DNA of 64,000 nucleotides from assembly GCA_023450085.1 (NCBI GenBank), contig JAEXHI010000022.1, positions 62,001 through 126,000 of the forward strand, in the 5' to 3' direction. The stretch comes from Bacteroidota bacterium. GTDB lineage: Bacteria; Bacteroidota; Bacteroidia; Sphingobacteriales; Sphingobacteriaceae. Shown here in pieces: positions 51,977 through 60,465 of the stretch; the stretch's first letter is position 1, and each line of letters opens with the position of its first letter. The notes beneath the pieces are model-generated. The model ran no database searches. It saw nothing but the letters and a program-made list of their open reading frames with translations, and was not told the DNA's origin. Position numbers and translations under genes: made by a program.

Positions 51977-53695
51977 ATGATCAAAAATCTAAAATATATT
52001 GCCTCTTTTGATCAAAAGGGGATGAGGAAGGCCATTACCCTAGAAATTATTCATAGCATTTTTGTCGCGGCACCGTCAGGCATATTATTGGTAGTAATTT
52101 GGGAGTTGTTCTCTCCAAAGCCAAATATTTCTAAAATTTGGGGCGTCGTATTGGTGATGTTTGCCATGCTGATGATTCAATTCTTTGTGGCTTCTAAAAC
52201 CATGTTAACCACTAATGCTTGGGTTTATGGTTTATCAAATCAATTGCGCATTAAGCTTGGAAATCGTATTCAAAAATTTTCCTTAGGTTTCTTTAAACAA
52301 CGTGATCCAGGAGAAATTGCAGCCATTGTTTTACAAGATGTTGCCAACTTTGAAGGGATTTTTGGTCATAGTGTGGGTAATATTGCTTCTGCTGTATTTG
52401 GTACTACTGTATTGTCTACATTTTTACTATTTTATGATTGGCGATTAGCTTTGTGTCTGTTGGCTGCATTGCCTTTAATTTATCCATTTTTACGATTGGC
52501 CAATTACTTTATCGCTACTTTGGGCAAAAAGCAAATTGCCGCCAGAAATACCGTTGGAGCAAAATTTCTGGAGTATGTTCAAGGTATTCGTCACCTCAAG
52601 TCGTACGGACTTACTGGAGATAAACATCAGGCTTTAGAAGATTCTTTCGATGATTTAAGACGTAAAAGTATCAAAATGGAAGCCATTCCAGGCCCATTTG
52701 TAGTTACTGCTGGAATTGTTTTCGAAATAGGCTTTATTTTGATGGTGGCGTTGGGACTTTACTATCTGGCCAATCAAACGATCAGTGTGCCGGTATTTAT
52801 TACCTTTTTAATTATGGGCTACCATCTTTATGGACCACTAAAAGTAGTGATGGTGGATTATTTGATGCTCCGTTACATGAATGAGAGTTTAGAAAGGATA
52901 ATTAGCGTAATGAAGGAGCCAACTATGGAAACGGAGTATAACGAATTACCATCTGCCTATGATTTAAGTTTCCAGAACGTGAGCTTTGGTTATCAAGATA
53001 GGTTGGTTTTGAGAGACATCAATATCGATGTGCCAGCACAATCTATGTTGGCTTTGGTGGGACATTCAGGTTCGGGAAAAACCACCATTGCTTCGCTTAT
53101 AGCTAGGTTTTGGGACGTTAATTCTGGAAGTATAAAGATTGGTGGGGTTGATGTTCGTTATATCAAGCAAGAACAATTTTATCGTCTAATTAGCGAAGTA
53201 TTTCAAGACGTGTATTTATTTGACGATACCATTTATAATAACATCAAAATAGGAAAGCCCGATGCGACAAATGATGAGATTATTGACGCCGCAGACAAGG
53301 CTCAAGTACTCAGTTTTGCTTGGGAATTTCCTAACGGAATGGAAACGATGGTAGGAGAGGGAGGAAGTAAACTTTCTGGAGGGCAGAAACAGCGAATCAG
53401 CATTGCTAGGGCCTTGCTAAAAGATGCGCCTATTATTTTGTTAGATGAAGCCACAGCAAGTCTCGACCCCGAAAATGAAATCTATATTCAAAAAGCCATA
53501 CAGGAATTAGTAAAATCTAAAACAGTAGTGGTGATTGCACATAAGCTAGCTACTATTAAAAATGCTGACCAAATTTTGGTGCTTGATAGTGGAGCAATGG
53601 CCGAATTAGGTAATCATCAACAATTGTTAGATAAGGCAGGCATTTATCATAAAATGTGGACAATTCAACAGCAATCTAGCGGCTGGAAAGTTTAA
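51977..53695 (+). CDS. ABC half-transporter (TMD-NBD), YbtQ/IrtB-like
   Basis: The 572-residue protein is the second exporter-fold half-transporter: membrane domain (about residues 15-310) and ATPase with LVGHSGSGKTTIASLIARFW (Walker A), VFQDVYLFDDTIYNNIKIG (Q-loop), GSKLSGGQKQRISIARALLK (signature), IILLDEATASLDPENEIY (Walker B) and VVVIAHKLATIKNADQILV (His-Lys, H-loop). It most likely forms a heterodimer with the protein at 47974 to import the ferric siderophore. It closes the operon, followed by a repeat with a near-palindromic stem. Confidence 0.92.
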   Translation: MIKNLKYIASFDQKGMRKAITLEIIHSIFVAAPSGILLVVIWELFSPKPNISKIWGVVLVMFAMLMIQFFVASKTMLTTNAWVYGLSNQLRIKLGNRIQKFSLGFFKQRDPGEIAAIVLQDVANFEGIFGHSVGNIASAVFGTTVLSTFLLFYDWRLALCLLAALPLIYPFLRLANYFIATLGKKQIAARNTVGAKFLEYVQGIRHLKSYGLTGDKHQALEDSFDDLRRKSIKMEAIPGPFVVTAGIVFEIGFILMVALGLYYLANQTISVPVFITFLIMGYHLYGPLKVVMVDYLMLRYMNESLERIISVMKEPTMETEYNELPSAYDLSFQNVSFGYQDRLVLRDINIDVPAQSMLALVGHSGSGKTTIASLIARFWDVNSGSIKIGGVDVRYIKQEQFYRLISEVFQDVYLFDDTIYNNIKIGKPDATNDEIIDAADKAQVLSFAWEFPNGMETMVGEGGSKLSGGQKQRISIARALLKDAPIILLDEATASLDPENEIYIQKAIQELVKSKTVVVIAHKLATIKNADQILVLDSGAMAELGNHQQLLDKAGIYHKMWTIQQQSSGWKV

Positions 53696-53708
53696 CGATG
53701 TTACACAA

Positions 53709-53761
53709 GAGACTCCTTCTTGTCATTCCGACTTTGGAGGAATCTCTTGTATTTAAGTAAT
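53709..53761. repeat. Dispersed 39-bp element, copy 1, with hairpin
   Basis: TCATTCCGACTTTGGAGGAA then TCTCTTGTATTTAAGTAAT (53723-53761) recurs at 56597-56635 with a single difference. AGAGACTCCT upstream (from 53709) and AGGAATCTCT inside form a near-perfect stem, so this copy may terminate the siderophore operon. Confidence 0.7.
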
Positions 53762-53883
53762 TGTAGTTTGTTTGACAAAGATAGTCCTTGATAGGTGTTA
53801 TCACTTGCTATCTTAAATGTGATAGTGGTATAGCAAAACATTAATCCCAGGTTAAAAGACCATAACCGCCAACAATAAGCAAT

Positions 53884-55143
53884 TTATCCAATTAAGGGAT
53901 GAGGAGTAAAGGGTTTATCTTGATCAAATAAGTAACGGTAGGTCGCTAATTTACGGGTACATTTTGCTCCCATATTTTGAGCCATATTAATCATTTTTGG
54001 ATTAAAATCTCCTATCCACTGCATCTCCAATTCACGATAAGGGGTTTGATCGTTGATGGTTTGCAAAGCCTTAACAATCATAAATGCATCAATACCTTTA
54101 TGTTGGAATTCAGGTACAACGCCAAAGAGAAGTCCAACAAGTTTTTGATTAGGACGTACCTTTCTCAATAATAAAAACTTAATGATTTCAACAATTCCAA
54201 ATTTACCATTCATCGATTTGAAATACACATTTAAATCAGGTAGGTTGAGCCAGCAGGCAATTGGTTCATCAAGATGATAAACGAACCAAATGGCTTTTTC
54301 CGCGATTACCGCTTTCATTTTTGTAAACAGTTTGATGGCCTCTACCTCATTAATCACTTTATTTTCTCCATGGCTTTTCCAAGATTTATTGTAAATCTTT
54401 ACAAAATCACAAGCAAATTGATTTAGTTTTCTTTTAGAGAAGGGTACCGCTTTAATTTGATCATTTGTTTCAACTTTTTGTTGGATACTATAAAATTTAC
54501 TAGGAAGTTTTTCAATGAGCGAAATACTGTAACAGTGCTGGTAAAAGTAAACCTTAAAACCATAGCTTTCGAAAAGGCGCTGATAATAAGGAGGATTGTA
54601 ATTCATTCCATATAGTGGTGCATGAAAGCCTTCAACCACTAAGCCCCACCAGTTTAGTCGTTCCCCGAAATTAATTGGACCATCCATTGCTTCTATACCG
54701 TGCGCCTGTAACCATTTTTTACAGTGGTTGAACATGAAATGTGCTGCCTGTTCGCTATCAATACAGTCAAAGAAACCAATTCCACCTGTAGGTTGATGTT
54801 GTTGATATTCATTATTGATGAATACGGCGATTCTACCTATTAAGATGTTTTTCTCATCAAAAAGTAGCCATCGTGTACATTTTCCATGTTGGAAAAATTT
54901 GTTTTGACTTTCATTAAATACAGCTTCTATATCCTTATTTAACGGTTTAATATATGCTGGATTTGACTGATGTATATCATCTGGAAGATTAAGAAACAAG
55001 GTAGCTTCTTCTTTCGTTTTTACTTCTTTAATAGAAAATTGTTTGGGAGGTTTACTGTAGATTGAATTTGTGGGAATGAAAGATGCTGGGGATTTCTGTA
55101 AGGTTGCCACAGCACTGGTTGATACATTATTTTTGTTCATCAT
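53884..55143 (-). CDS. GNAT-like acyltransferase family protein
   Basis: The 419-residue protein from ATG 55143 has an N-terminal part with VKTKEEATLFLNLPDDIHQS and WLLFDEKNILIGRIAVFINN, then EAMDGPINFGERLNWWGLVV and EGFHAPLYGMNYNPPYYQRL, and a C-terminal half with LLFGVVPEFQHKGIDAFMIV (an acetyl-CoA-loop-like segment) and LEMQWIGDFNPKMINMAQNM. This matches the YghO-like acyl-CoA N-acyltransferase group common in Bacteroidota. The substrate is unknown. It has no signal peptide. Confidence 0.75.
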   Translation of the reverse strand: MMNKNNVSTSAVATLQKSPASFIPTNSIYSKPPKQFSIKEVKTKEEATLFLNLPDDIHQSNPAYIKPLNKDIEAVFNESQNKFFQHGKCTRWLLFDEKNILIGRIAVFINNEYQQHQPTGGIGFFDCIDSEQAAHFMFNHCKKWLQAHGIEAMDGPINFGERLNWWGLVVEGFHAPLYGMNYNPPYYQRLFESYGFKVYFYQHCYSISLIEKLPSKFYSIQQKVETNDQIKAVPFSKRKLNQFACDFVKIYNKSWKSHGENKVINEVEAIKLFTKMKAVIAEKAIWFVYHLDEPIACWLNLPDLNVYFKSMNGKFGIVEIIKFLLLRKVRPNQKLVGLLFGVVPEFQHKGIDAFMIVKALQTINDQTPYRELEMQWIGDFNPKMINMAQNMGAKCTRKLATYRYLFDQDKPFTPHPLIG

Positions 55144-55272
55144 AATAAAAGGTTTGAACAAAAGTATCGACCCAAAATAGGCTTAAAGCTCGGTTTTATA
55201 ATCCCGTACCTATTTTTTATTTATGATTAATGTGTTGTAAAACAGTGTTTTGTGATTTGGTTTGGTGCGGAT

Positions 55273-56382
55273 TTATAAACTCGAATGTTTTTTTTGAAAT
55301 GCAGAAGGAGTTTCACCCGTCATTTTTTTGAAAATGGTATTAAATGAGGTTTTGGAATTGAAACCAGACTCATAAGCTATCCCCAGAAAAGAAAGATGCT
55401 TTTTTTCAGTATGCAATAAAAGCTCTTTTGCATGCGCTACCCGATAACCGTTAACAAACTGAAAAAAATTAATATTGAAGCCACTATTGATGAGATAAGA
55501 TAATTGATGAGCATTGATGTTCATTAGCTTTGCTAAATCAAGCAGGTTAAGCTCACCATCCAAATAAGGTTTGTTTTGGTGCATCAATTCAATCAGTTTT
55601 AATTTAAGGGCTTCAAAATCAGAATCTAAAATTAGTTTTTTCTTCTCTGTTTGCATTTCTTCCTCTTCTACCGCTAATAGTTCTTTGCGCTGTGCCTTAT
55701 CGGTTGGATAGATTTCCTTTTGCCTCATGGTGTGAAAAGAAATGATATAAACAATCACCAAAAACAAAAAGTCCATGGCTATATGTTGTTGCATCTTGTA
55801 AATAAATGCATTGTATAGCTCATAAAAAACCGTAATAAAAATAACCACCAGTAAGAGGAATAATACCTTTATTAACCACTGTAAATTGATGTTTTCTGTG
55901 TTTGAAGAGATGATTTGGATCTTTTTCTGATGACGTTTTATTTTAAAATAGACGATGATGATGTAAGGTAGATTGTGTAAAATGTCTATAAAATCTATAA
56001 GCGCTAGCACTCCAGATTGTTCTTCTTTGTAAAATACTAAAAGAAGTGTGATGTAAACCGTGGGAACAATTAAACAGAACAGGTTGGAAGCTTTAAACTT
56101 ATAATTGGGATTGATAAAGAATATGACACTGAAATATAGAAATATAGGGGTGAATATACGGACACAACTGACCGATAAAACCAATGCCTTATTAATGGGT
56201 AATTGGCAAAGTTCCAGCACATCGAGTAGCCAATAGCTAGACCAAAAGAACAAAAATAGTCCAAAAAAGAAATTTGCTTTTTTATTAACGCTCATTGGGT
56301 TAATCAGTATCACGTATGATTGGAAAATAAGACTACCGTAGAGTAAAAAGACAATGAATTTTTGGAAAGCTTCTGCCGACAT
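55273..56382 (-). CDS. Membrane-anchored AraC-family regulator
   Basis: The 369-residue protein has seven hydrophobic helices in residues 1-220 (for example FQKFIVFLLYGSLIFQSYVI; LFCLIVPTVYITLLLVFYK) and a cytoplasmic AraC DNA-binding domain (about residues 260-367): LNLLDLAKLMNINAHQLSYL and FLGIAYESGFNSKTSFNTIF followed by KKMTGETPSAFQ. Such fusions sense a signal in or across the membrane and control transcription directly. It is divergent from no gene and has no obvious target; the 56.4-56.7 kb stretch upstream is repeat-rich. Confidence 0.9.
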   Translation of the reverse strand: MSAEAFQKFIVFLLYGSLIFQSYVILINPMSVNKKANFFFGLFLFFWSSYWLLDVLELCQLPINKALVLSVSCVRIFTPIFLYFSVIFFINPNYKFKASNLFCLIVPTVYITLLLVFYKEEQSGVLALIDFIDILHNLPYIIIVYFKIKRHQKKIQIISSNTENINLQWLIKVLFLLLVVIFITVFYELYNAFIYKMQQHIAMDFLFLVIVYIISFHTMRQKEIYPTDKAQRKELLAVEEEEMQTEKKKLILDSDFEALKLKLIELMHQNKPYLDGELNLLDLAKLMNINAHQLSYLINSGFNINFFQFVNGYRVAHAKELLLHTEKKHLSFLGIAYESGFNSKTSFNTIFKKMTGETPSAFQKKHSSL

Positions 56383-56510
56383 TTATAATGTTTTTTAAGG
56401 AAAGGATGTGATAAACAAATATATTGATTTTAAAATAGCTTTGGGTAAGCGATGTAATGTTATCGCCAACTAATAAATGATCAATACTATACTTAAAAGG
56501 ATCTTTTTCC

Positions 56511-56635
56511 CGAAGTGTCCGGTAAATTGCGCTCTATATGACAGAAGAAGTGCTAAAAACCAACCCGTGTATTAATACCCAAGCATTCCTGTCTTATCAT
56601 TCCGACTTCGGAGGAATCTCTTGTATTTAAGTAAT
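56511..56635. repeat. CGAAGTGTC element and 39-bp element, copy 2
   Basis: CGAAGTGTCCGG at 56511-56522 and TCATTCCGACTTCGGAGGAA then TCTCTTGTATTTAAGTAAT at 56597-56635, with a further GATGTTATCACCAATCAA at 56674-56691 related to the sequence at 53793 and 25187. The 56383-56725 gap contains no gene. Confidence 0.65.
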
Positions 56636-56725
56636 AAGAGTAAGTTCTTGTGATAGTGAAAGCCCATTGATTGATGTTATCACCAATCAAAGGACTGTCT
56701 TATGTTAATGATAACTTTCACAAAG

Positions 56726-56977
56726 TTAATATCTTCCCCCAGGAGGATGTAGGTGTGTACAAGGGATAGGCATTGAATAACTTTGGTTAATATTTACTTG
56801 GGGATCACCGCAACCAGTAGGTTGTTCTACATAAATCACGTCGAGTAAAACGTCACCACATGCATAACGATCAACAAGGTAGATGGTTTGGGTACATCCT
56901 TTAAATGTTTTTTGGGTTGCAGAAATAGAAGTGAGTGCAATTGCAAACAGTCCTAATGATAATAGGATTCTTTTCAT
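56726..56977 (-). CDS. Small secreted protein with four cysteines
   Basis: The 83-residue protein has signal peptide MKRILLSLGLFAIALTSISA then TQKTFKGC. The mature part is about 62 residues with cysteines at 28, 40, 56 and 73, consistent with two disulfides, and ends MPIPCTHLHPPGGRY. No family recognised, though the size recalls the small secreted Bacteroidota families such as DUF6520. It is flanked by repeat-rich DNA and transcribed alone. Confidence 0.6.
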   Translation of the reverse strand: MKRILLSLGLFAIALTSISATQKTFKGCTQTIYLVDRYACGDVLLDVIYVEQPTGCGDPQVNINQSYSMPIPCTHLHPPGGRY

Positions 56978-57082
56978 AATAAACTGGTTTTAAGTTTCTT
57001 TAAGATAGTTGATGTTGTTCCGTGAAAAGAAAAAGTGCAAAAAAGTCACATTGATAAATAGGAGGCAGAGATGTTTCGTTCG

Positions 57083-57161
57083 CGAAGCGTCGGGATTATA
57101 GCTCCTAGCTCCTAGCTACTATCCACTAATTCCTAACTCCTAGCCTCTAGTACCTAATTTT
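57083..57161. repeat. CGAAGCGTC element joined to a heptamer array
   Basis: CGAAGCGTCGGGATTATAG (57083-57101) runs straight into eight or nine degenerate heptamers to 57161 (on the minus strand AATTAGG, TACTAGA, GGCTAGG, AGTTAGG, AATTAGT, GGATAGT, AGCTAGG, AGCTAGG). The same two elements neighbour each other at 46720-46873, so they probably spread together. Confidence 0.7.
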
Positions 57162-57162
57162 A

Positions 57163-57377
57163 GCGCAAACGTTTCCGCATTTTTTTGAAAACATTTTCAT
57201 TGTGTTTTAAACGTATCAAAGGTTTTTAAACCATAAATGATATAACGCAATTAATCAGTGGATTGACTTTAAAGTGTCATGAGATTTAAGCGTATCAAAA
57301 CATTTGCAACGTATTAATTATCAGTTGTTTGTGTGTTTTTGTGTGTTGCGTATGTAAAGGGCACTGACCTATATTTA
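57163..57377 (+). promoter_or_regulatory. Regulatory region of the SusC-SusD-SusC locus
   Basis: GCGCAAACGTTTCCGC at 57163-57178 is a near-palindrome (7 of 8 pairs) with the CAAACGTTT core typical of LacI-family operators. TTTAARCGTATCAAA occurs at 57206-57220 and 57285-57299 (79 bp apart), with a looser relative at 57268-57282. A -7-like TATATTTA at 57370-57377 lies 21 bases after TTG 57346-57348. No regulator gene for these sites is in view. Confidence 0.4.
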
Positions 57378-57424
57378 CGATGTCAAATTTTTGACGAAAC
57401 CCAACTAAAAACCAAATAAACTGT

Positions 57425-60400
57425 ATGAGTAAAATTCTACTTAAAAGAATTTTGCAGAAGATTTCAATTACACTACTCTGGTGTTTTTTTCTGCAATTAA
57501 ATGCTTCAGCCGAAAATGGAATTTCTGTAAACACTTTATCTAACCATGCATTATATGCCGATGAAGTAACAGGAAAAGTGACAGAACTTTCGGGCAAACC
57601 TCTATTAGATGTTGTTGTGCAAATTAAAGGCCGGCCTAACAGCTTGGTTTTAACCGATGCCGATGGCAAATTTATGTTAAAGGCAGACAAAGGTGACGTG
57701 CTTATCTTTAAAGTAAATGGATTTAAAACCCAAGAAATTCCATTTACTGGTCAGAAAGTAATTAATATCACCTTGCTGGAAGACGACAGTCCTTCTGATA
57801 CGTTCAACGTACTGTATGCTAAACAAAAGAAAGCAACCAACCTTGAGTCGGTAGCGGAAATTAGAACCAATGATTTAACCAAAACCATCTCTTCGCCCAT
57901 TTATGGAACGTTAACAGGTCGTTTAGCAGGTTTAAGTACCTATCAAAGCAACGGTGAACCTGGTAATGATGGTTTAAGCTTAAGCTTAAGAGGATTGTCT
58001 CCATTGGTTATTTTAGATGGTATTCCACAGACCTTTACATCCATCAACCCCGAGCAAGTAGAATCGGTAACGGTTTTAAAAGATGCATTGGCTACGGCAA
58101 TGATGGGCATTAGGGCATCCAACGGATTGGTACTAATTACCACTAAAAAAGGACAGGAGGGACCTCAGCGTATTGGTTTTAAAGCCATGTATGGTTTTTC
58201 TAGACCAACACAGTTGCCTAAAACATTAGATGCGTACAATTATGCATTGTTGTATAACGAAGCTTTAACCAATGATGGTAGACCAGCGGTTTATACCCAA
58301 GCAGATTTGGATGCTTATAGAGATGGTAGCGATCCATTTTACCATCCAAACGTAAACTGGCAAAATGAAATATTAAGGAAAGAAACCCCTTACAGTCGTT
58401 ACAACGTAGACATTTCTGGTGGTAAACAAACTGCTAAATACTATGTAAGTCTTGATTATTTAGATCAACAAGGACTGTTTAAAGAGTCTGATGCGAATGC
58501 CAACAGTACCAACTCCAGTTACAAACGTTATGTATTCCGTTCAAATGTTTCTTTAGATTTAAGCAAGTACATCACTACCAGCTTAAACTTGTTTGGACGT
58601 TTGCAAACAGGTAATGAACCAGGTGTTTCTACCAGCACATTATACAGCAACATCATTAATACCCCTGCAAATGCTTATCCAATTTTTAATGCTAACGGCA
58701 GTTTAGGGGCTAGCCAAGACTTTCAGCAAAACAATATCTACGGCCAAAACTACATGTCGGGCTATCAGGTAGGCTACACTCGCGACTTTAGGGTTGATTT
58801 AGCAGTTAAAGCAGACCTGCAAAAGGTAACTCCTGGGCTTTGGTTTAGAGCGTTAAGTGCAATTAACACCTACTTGGATCAAACTACGATAAGAAGTAAG
58901 GCATTGGTGGCATTTTTACAAAGTAAAGATGGTTCCAGCAATCCTGTTTATACACAATACGGTACCCCAGCAGATCAAACAAACACCCTGTTTACCAATA
59001 CCCAAAACCGTGTTTTTTATTTACAAGGAGAGTTTGGTTATGCAAAAAGTGTAGGTGCACACAACTTTGATGCTTTGTTAATTGCTAATAACGATTACCG
59101 TATGGGCGGAGCCGATTTGGCCTATAACATTAGAGGCTTCAGTGGAAGATTATCCTACAACTACAAAGAGAAATATTTGGTTCAGTTAGCAACGGCCTAT
59201 AATGGTACTTCAGAGCGTTATGCAAAAGGTTACGGTTATGGCTTGTTTCCAGCATTGGGCTTAGGATGGAACCTCAAAAAAGAAGACTTTTTGGCTAATA
59301 AAGCCAAATGGTTGAATGATTTGAAATTGAGATCCTCTTTTGGTCGTACAGGAAACTTCAATCCCAATAATTATTACACCTATAACCAATATTATACCAG
59401 TGGAGTTGGATATAACTTTGGTACCAATACAGGTGGTACCGTGTCGGGGATAGAACAAGGTGCCTTAGCCAACCCTCACTTAACCTTCGAAAAAGCAAAC
59501 AAGTTTAACGTAGGTGTAGATGCTTCTCTATTCAACAACAAATTATCGTTAACTGCAGAATACTTCAACAATAAGTATTTCGACTTGCTACAACTAATTG
59601 GTAACAATACCCAGATTACTGGTGCTACTTACACAGTACGCAACTTGGGTAAACGTAACTATTCAGGTTTTGAATTTCAATTAAACTATCATAACAACAT
59701 AGGAGATTTTAACTATTTCCTTTCTCCAAACTTCTCAACAGTAAGAACCCGCATAGTTTTTGCTGACGAGCCTACGCGTCAATTTGCTTACCAACGATTT
59801 ACAGGGATGCCTGTGGGGCAAGCTTATGGTTTAGTAGCGAGTGGATTGTACCAAACACAAGCAGAAATTAATGCTAGTGCAAAACCTGCGAATTTGGTGA
59901 TTGTGCCAGGCGATATCAAATACGTAGATCAAAATGGGGATAACATTATCGACGAGAACGACTACGTAGCGATTGGCAGAACAGCTCCAACCTTTAACTT
60001 CGGTTTAAACTTGGGTGGTAGCTATAAAGGATTCGATTTTTCGGCTTTATTGCAAGGCGTGGCCAATAACGATATTTTCTTGAGCGGAAGTTCTTACTGG
60101 GCTTTTCAAGGTGCTAGGGGACAAGCTTACGAACACAATTTAGGTAGATGGACACCTGCTACTGCGGCTACCGCGACTTATCCACGTGTAAGCGTTGGAA
60201 CCAACGTAAACAATCAATATACTTCTACTTATTGGTTGCGCAATGGCGATTTCTTGCGATTGAAGAGCGTAGAATTGGGTTATACTTTCCCAATCAACTG
60301 GGTTAAAAAAGTGAAAGCTTCTAATGCGAGGTTATTTGTGAATGGTACCAATCTTTTCACCATTACTGGATTGAAAAACCAAGACCCAGAAAACTACTTC

Positions 60401-60454
60401 AACGCATATCCTATCCAAAAAATGCTTGTTGCAGGCGTTAGTGTTAAATTTTAA
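57425..60454 (+). CDS. SusC/RagA-type TonB-linked outer-membrane protein
   Basis: The 1009-residue protein starts MSKILLKRILQKISITLLWC with signal peptide ending NASA, a carboxypeptidase-regulatory-like domain (about residues 55-120, VTGKVTELSGKPLLDVVVQI), the plug with GLSLSLRGLSPLVILDGIPQ and VTVLKDALATAMMGIRASNG then LVLITTKKGQEG, and the barrel ending MLVAGVSVKF. It is the channel of a SusCD importer; its SusD gene starts 11 bases later. The plug motif DALATAMMGIRA is a variant of the usual DASATAIYGSRA. Confidence 0.95.
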   Translation: MSKILLKRILQKISITLLWCFFLQLNASAENGISVNTLSNHALYADEVTGKVTELSGKPLLDVVVQIKGRPNSLVLTDADGKFMLKADKGDVLIFKVNGFKTQEIPFTGQKVINITLLEDDSPSDTFNVLYAKQKKATNLESVAEIRTNDLTKTISSPIYGTLTGRLAGLSTYQSNGEPGNDGLSLSLRGLSPLVILDGIPQTFTSINPEQVESVTVLKDALATAMMGIRASNGLVLITTKKGQEGPQRIGFKAMYGFSRPTQLPKTLDAYNYALLYNEALTNDGRPAVYTQADLDAYRDGSDPFYHPNVNWQNEILRKETPYSRYNVDISGGKQTAKYYVSLDYLDQQGLFKESDANANSTNSSYKRYVFRSNVSLDLSKYITTSLNLFGRLQTGNEPGVSTSTLYSNIINTPANAYPIFNANGSLGASQDFQQNNIYGQNYMSGYQVGYTRDFRVDLAVKADLQKVTPGLWFRALSAINTYLDQTTIRSKALVAFLQSKDGSSNPVYTQYGTPADQTNTLFTNTQNRVFYLQGEFGYAKSVGAHNFDALLIANNDYRMGGADLAYNIRGFSGRLSYNYKEKYLVQLATAYNGTSERYAKGYGYGLFPALGLGWNLKKEDFLANKAKWLNDLKLRSSFGRTGNFNPNNYYTYNQYYTSGVGYNFGTNTGGTVSGIEQGALANPHLTFEKANKFNVGVDASLFNNKLSLTAEYFNNKYFDLLQLIGNNTQITGATYTVRNLGKRNYSGFEFQLNYHNNIGDFNYFLSPNFSTVRTRIVFADEPTRQFAYQRFTGMPVGQAYGLVASGLYQTQAEINASAKPANLVIVPGDIKYVDQNGDNIIDENDYVAIGRTAPTFNFGLNLGGSYKGFDFSALLQGVANNDIFLSGSSYWAFQGARGQAYEHNLGRWTPATAATATYPRVSVGTNVNNQYTSTYWLRNGDFLRLKSVELGYTFPINWVKKVKASNARLFVNGTNLFTITGLKNQDPENYFNAYPIQKMLVAGVSVKF

Positions 60455-60465
60455 GAACGAAGAAT

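Noticed and set aside
47974..53695. The two ABC half-transporters as a drug exporter
   Set aside because: The fold would fit, but the siderophore-interacting protein, PchR-like regulator and Fur box point to import of ferric siderophore.
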